From contig CAVSFO010000014.1 in assembly GCA_963727245.1 (NCBI GenBank), forward strand, positions 62,001 to 126,000: 64,000 nucleotides of DNA, written 5' to 3'. The notes under the pieces are model-generated. The model made no database searches. It was not told the DNA's origin and saw only the letters and a program-made list of their open reading frames with translations. The translations under genes and the position numbers were made by a program. This stretch comes from JBKQVT01 sp963727245. GTDB lineage: Bacteria; Planctomycetota; Planctomycetia; Pirellulales; Thermoguttaceae. Shown here in pieces: positions 40,116 to 47,766 of the stretch (position 1 is its first letter; each line of letters opens with the position of its first letter).

Positions 40116-41068
40116 TGCCCGATCCGAACGAGCCGAGAGGCCAAGGTCCCGATAGCCTGCCGGACGGCCCCGGCCCATCGCGCCGTATCCGGCTCCTGCG
40201 CTGGATCGCGATCGCCGGGACCGGCATCGTCCTGCTGTGGCGGGCCACGTCCCTGTCAGGGATGCAGCCGCGTCAAGACTGGGGGATCGTTGTCGTGGTC
40301 GCGGCAGCCATCGCCGTGGGACTTGCGTGTCTGGTGTTGCTGCCGGCGGCAATGGACAGGTTGCGTCGACACATGGACTTGCTCCTGCCCCTTGGTCTCC
40401 TCGTCCCCACGGAGGCATTGCTGACCGCTTTGGCGGCAGTCCCCGTATTGGCGGCGGTGCTGTCGCCGTCCTGGTCGTTCAAGGTCCTTTCCCTCAGCTT
40501 TTCCCTGTCCTTGGTCTTCCTGCTGCAAATCGCGCTGGCCGTCGCGTATGCCGGCTGGACGACAAGCCTGATCCTCCAGGCCGTCAGGCACGATCGTGTC
40601 GAGCCGCTGGAGGGTCTTGCCGGGATTCGCGGTTGGTTCTGGCGGGTGCTGGGCGCCGAGGCCCTCGGTTGGGTCGTCTTGTTCGCGGTGCTGGCTGTCG
40701 GCATCGTGGTGGGCGCCGCGGTGCTCCCCCTGGCACTGATCGGGATCGGCATCTTCAGCCTGGTCTGGAACCTGGCGACCGCGGCCCTCCTGTTGGTCGT
40801 GGTTGCGGAGCAGCGACCGTTCGGCGAAACGGTGAGGGAGGGCATCCGGGCGAGTTGGCAGCGGAAGAACCGCTGGTGGTTGCCCGTCGTCACCCAGATG
40901 ATCCTCCTGGGGTGGGTAGCCGCACGATCCATCAGCTCGCCCGGCTTGAACGGGTTCGGCACACCCTTCTGCGCCTTACGGGCAGGGATTTTCTTCTTCT
41001 CGATCTTGGGGAAAAATGCAAGGCGGTATCCTGGATCCTGGATTCCTAACGGTGGAAACCAGGGGTAA
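40115..41068 (+). CDS. membrane protein with a replaced C-terminus
   Basis: The protein has 317 residues. After a Pro-rich N-terminus come about six hydrophobic helices (near 27-48, 56-80, 92-110, 120-145, 175-205 and 210-235), resembling a glycerophosphoryl-diester or DUF-type membrane domain without a firm family match. From about residue 272 (40930) the sequence is not native: it is the complement of an HU-like gene remnant and then of ParA-flanking DNA. The true stop codon appears to have been lost at a recombination or assembly junction. Confidence 0.6.
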   Translation: MPDPNEPRGQGPDSLPDGPGPSRRIRLLRWIAIAGTGIVLLWRATSLSGMQPRQDWGIVVVVAAAIAVGLACLVLLPAAMDRLRRHMDLLLPLGLLVPTEALLTALAAVPVLAAVLSPSWSFKVLSLSFSLSLVFLLQIALAVAYAGWTTSLILQAVRHDRVEPLEGLAGIRGWFWRVLGAEALGWVVLFAVLAVGIVVGAAVLPLALIGIGIFSLVWNLATAALLLVVVAEQRPFGETVREGIRASWQRKNRWWLPVVTQMILLGWVAARSISSPGLNGFGTPFCALRAGIFFFSILGKNARRYPGSWIPNGGNQG

Positions 41069-41976
41069 TGCTCAAAGAAATGGGCGAGGTCGGCTTTGCC
41101 CAGTTTGCCTCCGGATGGGGCCGAGACCGTCGAAACACAAAACCTCATGCCCTGAGTCACCGCACCAAGAATCGCGCCGAGGCCCATCGGCGCCTGGGCG
41201 GCGATTTCCTCGGCCAGACGCTGGTAGTCTTCCGCTCCGTGCGAGCCCGGTGCGTACTGGAAGATCGACTGCCCGAAGCTCGGCGCCTCGGCCAGGCGGA
41301 TGTTGCGGCGAATCCGCGTCTGGAAGGTCTGCGCTGCGGCCCAGGGGAGCGGCTGGCCGCGGCCGCTCTGCAAGAAGGCATCGACGTTCTGGCCCACCTC
41401 GGCTGCCAGGCGGGTCCCCGCATCGTACATGCAGAACACGACGCCGCTGATTTGCAGCGTCGGATTCAGCCGCGCCGCCACCAGGCGAATCGTTTCCAGC
41501 AACTTGCTCAGGCCGTGCAAGGCAAGGAAGTGCGGTTGCAGCGGGATAAACACCTCCTCGACCGCGGCCAGGGCGTTGAGCGTGAGGATGCCCAGCGAAG
41601 GCGGACAGTCCACCAACAAGTAGTCCAGCGGCCAATGGTCTTCGCGGAGCTTGTCGCGCAGGATCAACTCCCGGCCGATGACGCCGGAGAGTTCGATTTC
41701 CGCGGCCGCCAGGTCCAGCGTCGAGGCGACCACCCAGAGGTTCTCCGCCACCTGCCGGCGCGCGTCGGCCAGGGGCCGCTTTCCCACCAACACGTCATAG
41801 ATCGAGGGCTGCGGCGGCTGCGGATCCAGCCCCAGGTGCAAAGTGGCATGGGCCTGCGGGTCCAGGTCGATCAGCGAGACGCGCCGGCCCGCCTGAGCCA
41901 AGGCCGCCGCCACGTTGACCGCCGTAGTCGTCTTGCCCACCCCGCCCTTCTGGTTCATGATCGCAATCGAGCGCAT
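40273..41976 (-). CDS. ParA/Soj-type ATPase with a non-native C-terminal read-through
   Basis: Residues 1-275 (41976 to about 41154) are a complete ParA-like deviant Walker ATPase: NQKGGVGKTTTAVNVAAALA, LIDLDPQAHATLHLGL, YLLVDCPPSLGILTLNAL and RRNIRLAEAPSFGQ. ParA proteins move plasmids, chromosomes or other cargo along the nucleoid. The frame does not stop there but runs on 290 residues through an unrelated stretch, an HU-like remnant (residues about 323-351) and the complement of the membrane gene. The tail is therefore artefactual or newly fused. No parB is adjacent. The divergent HU-like gene starts 359 nt away. Confidence 0.8.
   Translation of the reverse strand: MRSIAIMNQKGGVGKTTTAVNVAAALAQAGRRVSLIDLDPQAHATLHLGLDPQPPQPSIYDVLVGKRPLADARRQVAENLWVVASTLDLAAAEIELSGVIGRELILRDKLREDHWPLDYLLVDCPPSLGILTLNALAAVEEVFIPLQPHFLALHGLSKLLETIRLVAARLNPTLQISGVVFCMYDAGTRLAAEVGQNVDAFLQSGRGQPLPWAAAQTFQTRIRRNIRLAEAPSFGQSIFQYAPGSHGAEDYQRLAEEIAAQAPMGLGAILGAVTQGMRFCVSTVSAPSGGKLGKADLAHFFEHYPWFPPLGIQDPGYRLAFFPKIEKKKIPARKAQKGVPNPFKPGELMDRAATHPRRIIWVTTGNHQRFFRCQLARMPSLTVSPNGRCSATTTNRRAAVARFQTRLKMPIPISARGSTAAPTTMPTASTANKTTQPRASAPSTRQNQPRIPARPSSGSTRSCLTAWRIRLVVQPAYATASAICSRKTKDREKLRERTLNDQDGDSTAANTGTAAKAVSNASVGTRRPRGRSKSMCRRNLSIAAGSNTRHASPTAMAAATTTTIPQS
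40926..41010 (-). pseudogene. C-terminal remnant of an HU-like DNA-binding protein
   Basis: The minus strand encodes KIEKKKIPARKAQKGVPNPF and KPGELMD, the beta-arm region of planctomycete HU-like proteins (compare GINPFTKEEMVVKAKPAKNV in the intact copy at 42336). There is no N-terminus. The fragment sits at the junction between the ParA frame and the membrane protein gene. Confidence 0.55.
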
Positions 41977-42335
41977 GAGGTCCCATCCTCGCCACGGCTC
42001 AGGATCGGTCGAAAAACGGCTGCTGCCTTCGGGAAGGGGACATTATATCGCCACGCAGCGGGCGGAGAAAGGAGCCAGGTGATCCTGATCCCCTGGTCAT
42101 GAGGACGCTTTCCGCACACGGCAATCGTCTGCCGATGCTAGCACTGCTGGCACAAACTGCGCGAATTGCGTCTTTTTTGCCGCCGCGATTCGTAGTATGA
42201 TTCCCGCACCAGCGGAAAGGACGCTGCCGGCGTCGTCCCGATTGGTGCAGTTCACGGGACGTGCCGCTGCCCCAAAGAGAGGCCCCGGCGATGCCCTGCA
42301 CGTTGACGGGGCCATTTGCATTGAAGGAGTGAGCG
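41977..42335. other. divergent promoter region between ParA and HU-like genes
   Basis: 359 bases without a supported gene. GGCCCCGGCGATG (42282-42294) and TTGACGGGGCC (42304-42314) include complementary GGCCCC/GGGGCC ends that can pair just before the HU start. GAAGGAGTGAGCG provides the HU ribosome-binding site. Confidence 0.4.
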
Positions 42336-42659
42336 ATGGAAGAAGATCAAGCCGCAAAGAAACCCATGAACAAGACGGAAATCCTCGCCGCCCTCAGCGA
42401 GGCGACAGGGCTCACCAAGCAACAGGTCGGCAGCCTGTTCGACGAGCTTTCCAAACTCATCGGCAAGAACCTGGGCAATGACGGTCCCGGCACCTTCGCC
42501 CTCCCCGGCCTGCTGCAAATCAAGGTGGTCCGCAAGCCCGCCACGGAAGAACACAAGGGGATCAACCCGTTCACAAAAGAGGAAATGGTCGTCAAGGCCA
42601 AGCCTGCCAAGAACGTCGTCAAGATCACGGCGTTGAAGGGGCTGAAGGATCTGGTTTAG
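42336..42659 (+). CDS. HU-like DNA-binding protein
   Basis: The protein has 107 residues. MNKTEILAALSEATGLTKQQ followed by VGSLFDELSKLIGKNL is the HU helical dimerisation half; PGTFALPGLLQIKV and GINPFTKEEMVVKAKPAKNV are the beta-arm and saddle. It lacks some HU spacing and belongs to the HU-like group common in planctomycetes. It likely bends or packages DNA. GGAGTGAGCG precedes the ATG. Remnants of the same family occur at 40926-41010 and 47454-47645. Confidence 0.88.
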   Translation: MEEDQAAKKPMNKTEILAALSEATGLTKQQVGSLFDELSKLIGKNLGNDGPGTFALPGLLQIKVVRKPATEEHKGINPFTKEEMVVKAKPAKNVVKITALKGLKDLV

Positions 42660-42784
42660 CAACGGCATCGTGCCGGCAACGAAAGACGCAGCATGGGCGA
42701 ATTGTCGCAGCGAATCATCGCCAAGGTGACGCGTTGAGACGGGGACATGGCAAGCCCCCTTGCCTCGTAGCCGGTGACGCGGCA

Positions 42785-43536
42785 TCACGCGCCGCCTCGA
42801 ATCGTCATTGCCAACTTATCCCATATCACCCAACATAACCCAATCGCCCTGGGCACGGAGAGCGGCCGGCCGTTGTGCTTGGGCCCCAGCCGCAGCAGCA
42901 TCGGCACGGCGCTGGGCCCAGTCCGAAGCGTCCGGATAGTTGTTGGCCCCTTTGCCCCAGCAGGTTTGCAGCATGTCGGTGTTGATGAGGCCGGGATTCA
43001 GCGGCACGGCGGCCATACCCGCGGGAAGCTCCTCAGCCAACGCGCGGGTAAGCCCCTCGATGGCCCACTTCGTGGCGCAATAGGGCGCGACCTCCGGCGA
43101 GACGCCACGTCCAGAGCCGGAGCTGAGGTTGACGATCACGCCCTGGCCGCGCTTAACCATCGCCGGCAGAAAATGCCGCAACACGTTGACCACGCCCTTG
43201 ATGTTCACGTCGACCACCCGCGAAAACTCCTCTTCAGGCACCTTCCACAAGGGCGCGTTGCGGTTGATTAAGCCGGCGTTATTGATGAGCAAATCAGGTG
43301 GGCCGCCCGCCAACACGCATTCGGCCCACGCACGAACTTCGGTGTCGGAACTCACGTCGACCACCGCGAACTCATGCGGCGGGGGATACTGGCGGGAAAG
43401 CTCGGCTACGGCGCCGGCGGAAACGCGCACAACCGCAGACCACGTGTCCGCGGGCAGCGAACCCATCAACCAACGCTCGGCCCAGCCCGCGGCTGACGCC
43501 GGTGATTACGATTCGTCGGGCAGCGTTATTCTTCAT
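42785..43536 (-). CDS. short-chain dehydrogenase/reductase (two frameshifts)
   Basis: The start at 43536 gives MKNNAARRIVITGVSRGLGR, the Rossmann TGxxxGxG nucleotide-binding motif. Near 43422 an extra T breaks the frame; the next segment holds DVSSDTEV, LLINNAGLINRNAPL (NNAG), VNLSSGSGRG and the catalytic YCATKWA (YxxxK). Near 42912 it shifts again to AVPMLLRLGPKHNGRPLSVP, ending at 42785. Corrected length is about 250 residues, normal for a classical SDR. Its start overlaps the glycosyltransferase stop (ATGA), so the two form an operon. The substrate is unknown, possibly a sugar. Two breaks leave open a real pseudogene. Confidence 0.7.
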
Positions 43537-44717
43537 CTCAGCCGTTTCGCCGCACGCTGAGCGGCGGACTGGTAGATATTCAAAGTCTCGCGGGCCACCG
43601 CATCCCAGCCCAGATGCTGCTGGGCATGGGCACGCAGCCGCGTTCCGTAATCCTGCCGCATCGCCTCGTCGCTCAAGACCTGCTCTATCCGGTTGGCAAG
43701 TTCCACCGGATCGTTACCGCTGATCCAGATGCCCAGATCACCGATGTGATCGGGAACGCCTGCCAACCGGGTGGCGATAATTGGTAGCCGGTTGGCCGCG
43801 GCGACGCCAGCCGCCAGACCGGCAAAGCTCCCCGTAAAGGGCAGCACGCACACCTGTGACCGTCGGTATAGACGTGCCATCGCCTCCGTCAGGCTACTCC
43901 CGTCCGGCAGATCGTTGAGCCATTCCACGTCGTCTGCGACGCCGGCCTGCTTTGCCGTTTCGATGGCATCCGGCGGCGGCGTCACCCCATAATGACCATG
44001 AATCCGCAATCGCGGCACTACTTGCGAGCGATCCTTAAGGCACCGATAAGCTTGCAGCAGGACGCCCAGTCCCTTGTTCTCGGTGAGGTGATGGCCACCG
44101 TAGAAAACGATGCCATCTCGCGCGACGTTCTCGCCTTCCGCAAGATCCGTTCCACAGCAGACAACGTTCACCAGATTCGCCGCCACGCCCGTGGACACCA
44201 GTTTTTCCTTCATTAAGCTGTCGTGAACGATGACGGCGTCAGCCAAGTTGTAGGTTTGGTTGCGAACAGGAAAATCGGTCTGCTCGCGATCCAATTCATG
44301 GAGCGTGATCACGCGTGCCGCACCCAAGCGTCGTCGTAGGAAATGGAAGGCAACATCCGCACCATAGGCGTCCATGGTCTGCTGAAAGTGGATGACGTCG
44401 GCCTCCGATGCAAGGCGCGCGTAACGCGATGCGCGGGAGTAGTTGCTCGCATAGCGGATGCCAAACTTCAGGCCCCTTTTGACCGGATTGGGCGAGTACC
44501 CAACAAAGCTCCAACCTCCGATCCGGCTACGCATCTCGAAATAGTCGCAGTCCCGCGTCTGGAACCGGCGAGCTACTTCTATGGGATCGCCGCACCCACA
44601 GTTGGAGGCAACCCACTGCACGGGCGATCCGGCTGTGCGTTCCAGCGCCAATCGTAAAGAGGAGATGTAGCCGCCGTATGTCGTCCGGAACGGACAACCT
44701 ATCAACGTTATTTTCAT
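43533..44717 (-). CDS. GT4-type glycosyltransferase
   Basis: The protein has 394 residues, starting at MKITLIGCPFRTTYGGYISS behind GGAGACAGAT. The N-terminal Rossmann half has VIHFQQTMDAYGADVAFHFL and ITLHELDREQ. The C-terminal half has IVFYGGHHLTENKGLGVLLQ (the usual GxxxxxKG), then VCVLPFTGSFAGLAAGVAAA and LPIIATRLAGVPDHIGD, the nucleotide-sugar binding region of family 4. It uses an activated sugar donor; neither donor nor acceptor can be named. It precedes and overlaps the SDR gene. Confidence 0.85.
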   Translation of the reverse strand: MKITLIGCPFRTTYGGYISSLRLALERTAGSPVQWVASNCGCGDPIEVARRFQTRDCDYFEMRSRIGGWSFVGYSPNPVKRGLKFGIRYASNYSRASRYARLASEADVIHFQQTMDAYGADVAFHFLRRRLGAARVITLHELDREQTDFPVRNQTYNLADAVIVHDSLMKEKLVSTGVAANLVNVVCCGTDLAEGENVARDGIVFYGGHHLTENKGLGVLLQAYRCLKDRSQVVPRLRIHGHYGVTPPPDAIETAKQAGVADDVEWLNDLPDGSSLTEAMARLYRRSQVCVLPFTGSFAGLAAGVAAANRLPIIATRLAGVPDHIGDLGIWISGNDPVELANRIEQVLSDEAMRQDYGTRLRAHAQQHLGWDAVARETLNIYQSAAQRAAKRLR

Positions 44718-45344
44718 ATCTGTCTCCTGTCTCGATATGCGCTTTCGCTGCCAAGTGCTTCGTAGACTTTGCGTTGATTTACGGTAGCCATAGAAATATA
44801 GGCACGACACCAGGTCTTTCAAGCCTGTATGGGACATCGGCCATCCCGCGGCGGATGCCTGAGGCAGGAACCAAGAGGGACGACAGACGACTGAAGGGCG
44901 GTTCCCGGAGGCGAACCGATGCCGGAAATCCTGGATACTCCATGCCCATCCCCTCCTTCCACGCCTGGCTCGAACACCGTCCCCGTGAACTGCCCGATGC
45001 CATGACGCTGACGCTGGTCATCGAGCGGTCCGAGGCGGCGGGTGAGCGACGAGATGCGATTGTCATCCGTCCCCGCTCATTGCCCCGACTGCTTCTCGAA
45101 CTCTCGCAAAGCCTTCTTCAGGTACTTGACCGCCTTTTCGCGGTAACGCCACGGCTTCGTCTCGTCGGCCCTCGCCGTTCGATATTCTACCACCGCAATC
45201 CTGTTCTCGGTACAATGCTGTTACTGGGGTCGAGTTGCTTGCCTCGAGGGGCAAAGCCGACAGCGGGATACGACAGGACGAGAGCGTGCGATTCGGAAGA
45301 GAACCGGCTGGCGAAGCCTGTCCGGGGGAAGAAACGGGGGTCCC
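44718..45344. other. intergenic region with gene remnants
   Basis: No intact gene in 627 bases. The plus strand at 44942-45060 carries a remnant (listed separately). On the minus strand around 45085-45200, ETKPWRYREKAVKYLKKALR resembles the C-terminal end of a protein, with no start. I see no promoter that can be assigned with confidence. Confidence 0.35.
44942..45060 (+). pseudogene. N-terminal remnant of a small unknown protein
   Basis: ATG at 44942 gives MPIPSFHAWLEHRPRELPDA, then MTLTLVIERSEAAG, after which the frame has no further resemblance to a protein. The same beginning occurs at 47521 (MQSFYTWLEHLL). Two copies of one N-terminus in this region suggest remnants of a duplicated small gene. 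Confidence 0.35.
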
Positions 45345-45950
45345 ATGGATCGGCAACTGTTCGAGCAGATGTATCAGGGCCAAGCGCCGTGGGACACCGG
45401 ACGGCCTCAGCCTGCGATCGTCGAATTGGCCGAGGCGGGCCAAATTCGCGGCAGCGTTCTCGACGTGGGATGCGGCACCGGCGAGAACCTGCTGTATCTG
45501 GCGGCCAAGGGCCACGAGAGTTGGGGACTCGACTTCGTACCGGTCGTCATCGAGCGAGCCAAGACCAAGGCTGCTGAACGGGGAATCGACGCCCGTTTCA
45601 TCGTCGGGAACGCCCTGGAGTTGGACAAGCTGGGAAGGCGATTCGACACCGTGATCGACTGCGGGCTGTTCCACACCTTCGCCGACGAGGAACGTCCCGT
45701 GTTCGTCCGGGGACTCGCGGACGTCCTTCCGTCCGGGGGATTGTTGCACGTCCTCTGCTTCTCCGACGAGGAGCCGGGGACCGAAGGGCCGAGACGGGTT
45801 TCCCGGCAGGAGATCCGGAACGCTTTCCGGGACGGATGGAAAGTCCAGGGGATCGAAGCGACCAGCTTCGAGTCGATCCCGCGACCCGATGGGCCAAAGT
45901 TCGGCCCCGGCGGCCCGAAGGCATGGCTGGCCACAATGGAACGGACGTGA
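45345..45950 (+). CDS. class I SAM-dependent methyltransferase
   Basis: The protein has 201 residues. It begins MDRQLFEQMYQGQAPWDTGR, where PWDTGRPQP is the characteristic N-terminal motif of the thiopurine or tellurite-resistance-like methyltransferase group. Motif I is VLDVGCGTGENLLYLA, followed by HESWGLDFVPVVIERAK, DTVIDCGLFHTFADEER and LPSGGLLHVLCFSDEEPGTE. Members methylate small thiols, halides or metalloids in the cytoplasm. No neighbour points to a substrate. Confidence 0.88.
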   Translation: MDRQLFEQMYQGQAPWDTGRPQPAIVELAEAGQIRGSVLDVGCGTGENLLYLAAKGHESWGLDFVPVVIERAKTKAAERGIDARFIVGNALELDKLGRRFDTVIDCGLFHTFADEERPVFVRGLADVLPSGGLLHVLCFSDEEPGTEGPRRVSRQEIRNAFRDGWKVQGIEATSFESIPRPDGPKFGPGGPKAWLATMERT

Positions 45951-46114
45951 AACGTTCGCCGTGACCAAGCCTAGGCGCAGAGGCGAACTTCAACGAAACC
46001 GCCGATTCCCGACGAAAGGCCAGTCGGCAATGGCGTAGCGAGTCGTGGAGGGATCCCGCCCGCATTGGACGAGTCTCGGGGAACGGATCTTGCCTCACTG
46101 ATGACGCAACCGCG

Positions 46115-46681
46115 TCACGCCTTGCCTCCGATCCCCAATTCCTGGGCATGCGGCTTCAACGCTTCGATAACGAACTGGATGTGCTCGTCGAAGTTCACGC
46201 CCAGGAGTTCCACGCTGCTCCTGATGATCTCGCGGTCCACTTTGGCGGCGAATGCCTTGTCTTTCAGCTTCTTCTTGACGCTCCTCGGTTCGAGGGAGGC
46301 GATGCCATCGGGCCGAACCAGGCAGCAGGCGATGACGAAGCCCGTCAGTTCGTCGCAGGCCAACAGGCACTTGTCCATCATCGTCTTCGGCGGGAGGTTC
46401 CACGCCGTCTGGTGGAAGGAAACGGCATAGGCGATTTCCTCCTCGCCCTGCGCCCGCAACCACTCCACGATCCGCTTGGGATGCTCCTCGGGCCATTGGT
46501 CGTAATCGGCATCATGGAGCAGGCCAATGATGCCCCAGACCTCGGCGTCGGCGTGCTCGCCGTACTTGGCCGCCGCCGCTCGCATCACGACCTCCACGGA
46601 ACGGGCATGACCCAAGAGCGCGGGGGTGCTGGTCCAGGCACGGAGTTGTTGCCGGGCTTGGTCGTGGGTGAGACTCATCAT
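46115..46681 (-). CDS. HD-domain hydrolase
   Basis: The protein has 188 residues, from two adjacent ATGs behind GGAGTAGGAC. GHARSVEVVMRAAAAKYGEH followed by GLLHDADYDQWPEEHPKRIV contains the metal-binding His and His-Asp pair of HD phosphohydrolases, and EEIAYAVSFHQTA supplies a further His. The family hydrolyses nucleotides or other phosphate esters. The start lies 3 nt after the stop codon of the metallochaperone gene, so they form an operon. Confidence 0.85.
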   Translation of the reverse strand: MMSLTHDQARQQLRAWTSTPALLGHARSVEVVMRAAAAKYGEHADAEVWGIIGLLHDADYDQWPEEHPKRIVEWLRAQGEEEIAYAVSFHQTAWNLPPKTMMDKCLLACDELTGFVIACCLVRPDGIASLEPRSVKKKLKDKAFAAKVDREIIRSSVELLGVNFDEHIQFVIEALKPHAQELGIGGKA

Positions 46682-46684
46682 GTC

Positions 46685-47134
46685 CTACTCCTTCTTGCCG
46701 CCTCGACACTGCATGTAATACTTCTGCACGTAGGCCACGCACGAATGCCCGTTGGCAGCCGTTTCCGCACAGCGAGCCGCCGCCGACTTGGCCTTCTCCA
46801 GCACCGCCTTGGTCCGGGTCACAACACCCTCCCGCACGTCCTGCTCGATGTCGGCTCTTGTCAGACCGAAACAGGTGCAGATGGGGGCGGCTGGGTCCTT
46901 GGGATAGACGGCTTGCCGAAGATCGGCCGCCAAGATCAGCCGTTCGAAGGCGTCGAAGTATGCCACCGGGCATGGCGGCGAGGGGCAGAAGTTGGCCGGG
47001 TCGGCAACTCGGCCGCGCTGCTCGGCAGTCAGGTAGGCCGCCAGGATCTTCGTTCCGACCGACTCCCCCTTGGCGCCGCAGCGAGGGCAGTAGTCGGCGG
47101 CTTGATCGGGTTCTCGGACGAAGGCTTTGTTCAT
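46685..47134 (-). CDS. iron-sulfur metallochaperone (CopZ-like Zn and 2Fe-2S domain)
   Basis: The protein has 149 residues. An N-terminal zinc ribbon-like part has CPRCG (Cys16, Cys19) and CPSPPCPVAYFDA (Cys50, Cys55). It is followed by a BFD-like 2Fe-2S domain, ICTCFGLTRADIEQDV (Cys86, Cys88), with further cysteines at RCAETA and HSCVAYV. This matches the N-terminal domain of Archaeoglobus CopZ, a copper chaperone that can reduce Cu(II). The usual C-terminal heavy-metal-associated domain is absent. No copper ATPase is adjacent. It is coupled to the HD hydrolase downstream. Confidence 0.82.
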   Translation of the reverse strand: MNKAFVREPDQAADYCPRCGAKGESVGTKILAAYLTAEQRGRVADPANFCPSPPCPVAYFDAFERLILAADLRQAVYPKDPAAPICTCFGLTRADIEQDVREGVVTRTKAVLEKAKSAAARCAETAANGHSCVAYVQKYYMQCRGGKKE

Positions 47135-47184
47135 CGTCTTGCCTGCGATCGCCGACTACTCGGCACGGGATTTCGGGGCATCGA

Positions 47185-47415
47185 TTACGTCCCGATCTGG
47201 ACTTCCGACAACTTTATCCCCTGTGCGATGATCGCCCGCTGTACGTCGTCGACATCATGCCAACCGAGGATATTGCGGAAGTAGACGGGATCGACCCAAC
47301 CGTTGATGCTGTTGGTCAGTGCGCCCATCGCCGCGCCGGTCAGGACGCCGGTGACGGCCAGCCCGACCAGGGCGAAAGGACGGTACTGACCCGCGTGCTC
47401 GTCGCCTGTCGCCAT
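47185..47415 (-). CDS. small membrane protein, possibly truncated
   Basis: The protein has 76 residues: a helix ALVGLAVTGVLTGAAMGALT, then NSINGWVDPVYFRNILGWHD and VDDVQRAIIAQGI. The end, KLSEVQIGT, reads like unrelated sequence, so the protein may originally have had a second helix. No family is assigned. It lies upstream of, and in the same direction as, the metallochaperone gene. Confidence 0.5.
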   Translation of the reverse strand: MATGDEHAGQYRPFALVGLAVTGVLTGAAMGALTNSINGWVDPVYFRNILGWHDVDDVQRAIIAQGIKLSEVQIGT

Positions 47416-47453
47416 GAGCGTGCCTCCCTTGCACGTCCGGGTGGACGTTAAGA

Positions 47454-47645
47454 TTATCCCGCCTCCGGGGACTTTCCGTCAAGCCGTCCCAGGGAATCAT
47501 CCGCCACCCCCATACATACTTCATGCAGTCCTTCTACACCTGGCTCGAACACCTGCTGCGTGGGCACGCCGGTGGCGGCGGCGATGTTGGCGTACAGCTC
47601 GGTCTTGGTCAGGGGCTTCTTGGCAGCGGGGTCAGCTTTGGCCAT
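47454..47645 (-). pseudogene. N-terminal remnant of an HU-like protein
   Basis: The ATG at 47645 gives MAKADPAAKKPLTKTELYAN, then IAAATGVPTQQV, clearly the first helices of an HU-like protein (compare MNKTEILAALSEATGLTKQQ at 42336). After about residue 32 the frame is unrelated and ends at residue 63. It is joined head-on to the MQSFYTWLEHLL remnant on the plus strand. Confidence 0.6.
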
Positions 47646-47766
47646 GCTTTGTCTTCTCCTCATCGCTGATGGAAACAGTTACTTGTCTGTCCGCAACACG
47701 GGACGGGGTTATTAGAGCCGGATCGGGGAAAATGCCAGCCGCGATCGGCAGGCGCGTGCTCCCGGG

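Noticed and set aside
45063..45968. 301-codon frame on the minus strand
   Set aside because: Antisense to the methyltransferase at 45345-45950; no domain.
46148..47284. 378-codon frame on the plus strand
   Set aside because: Antisense to the HD hydrolase and metallochaperone, both of which have intact cysteine or His-Asp motifs.
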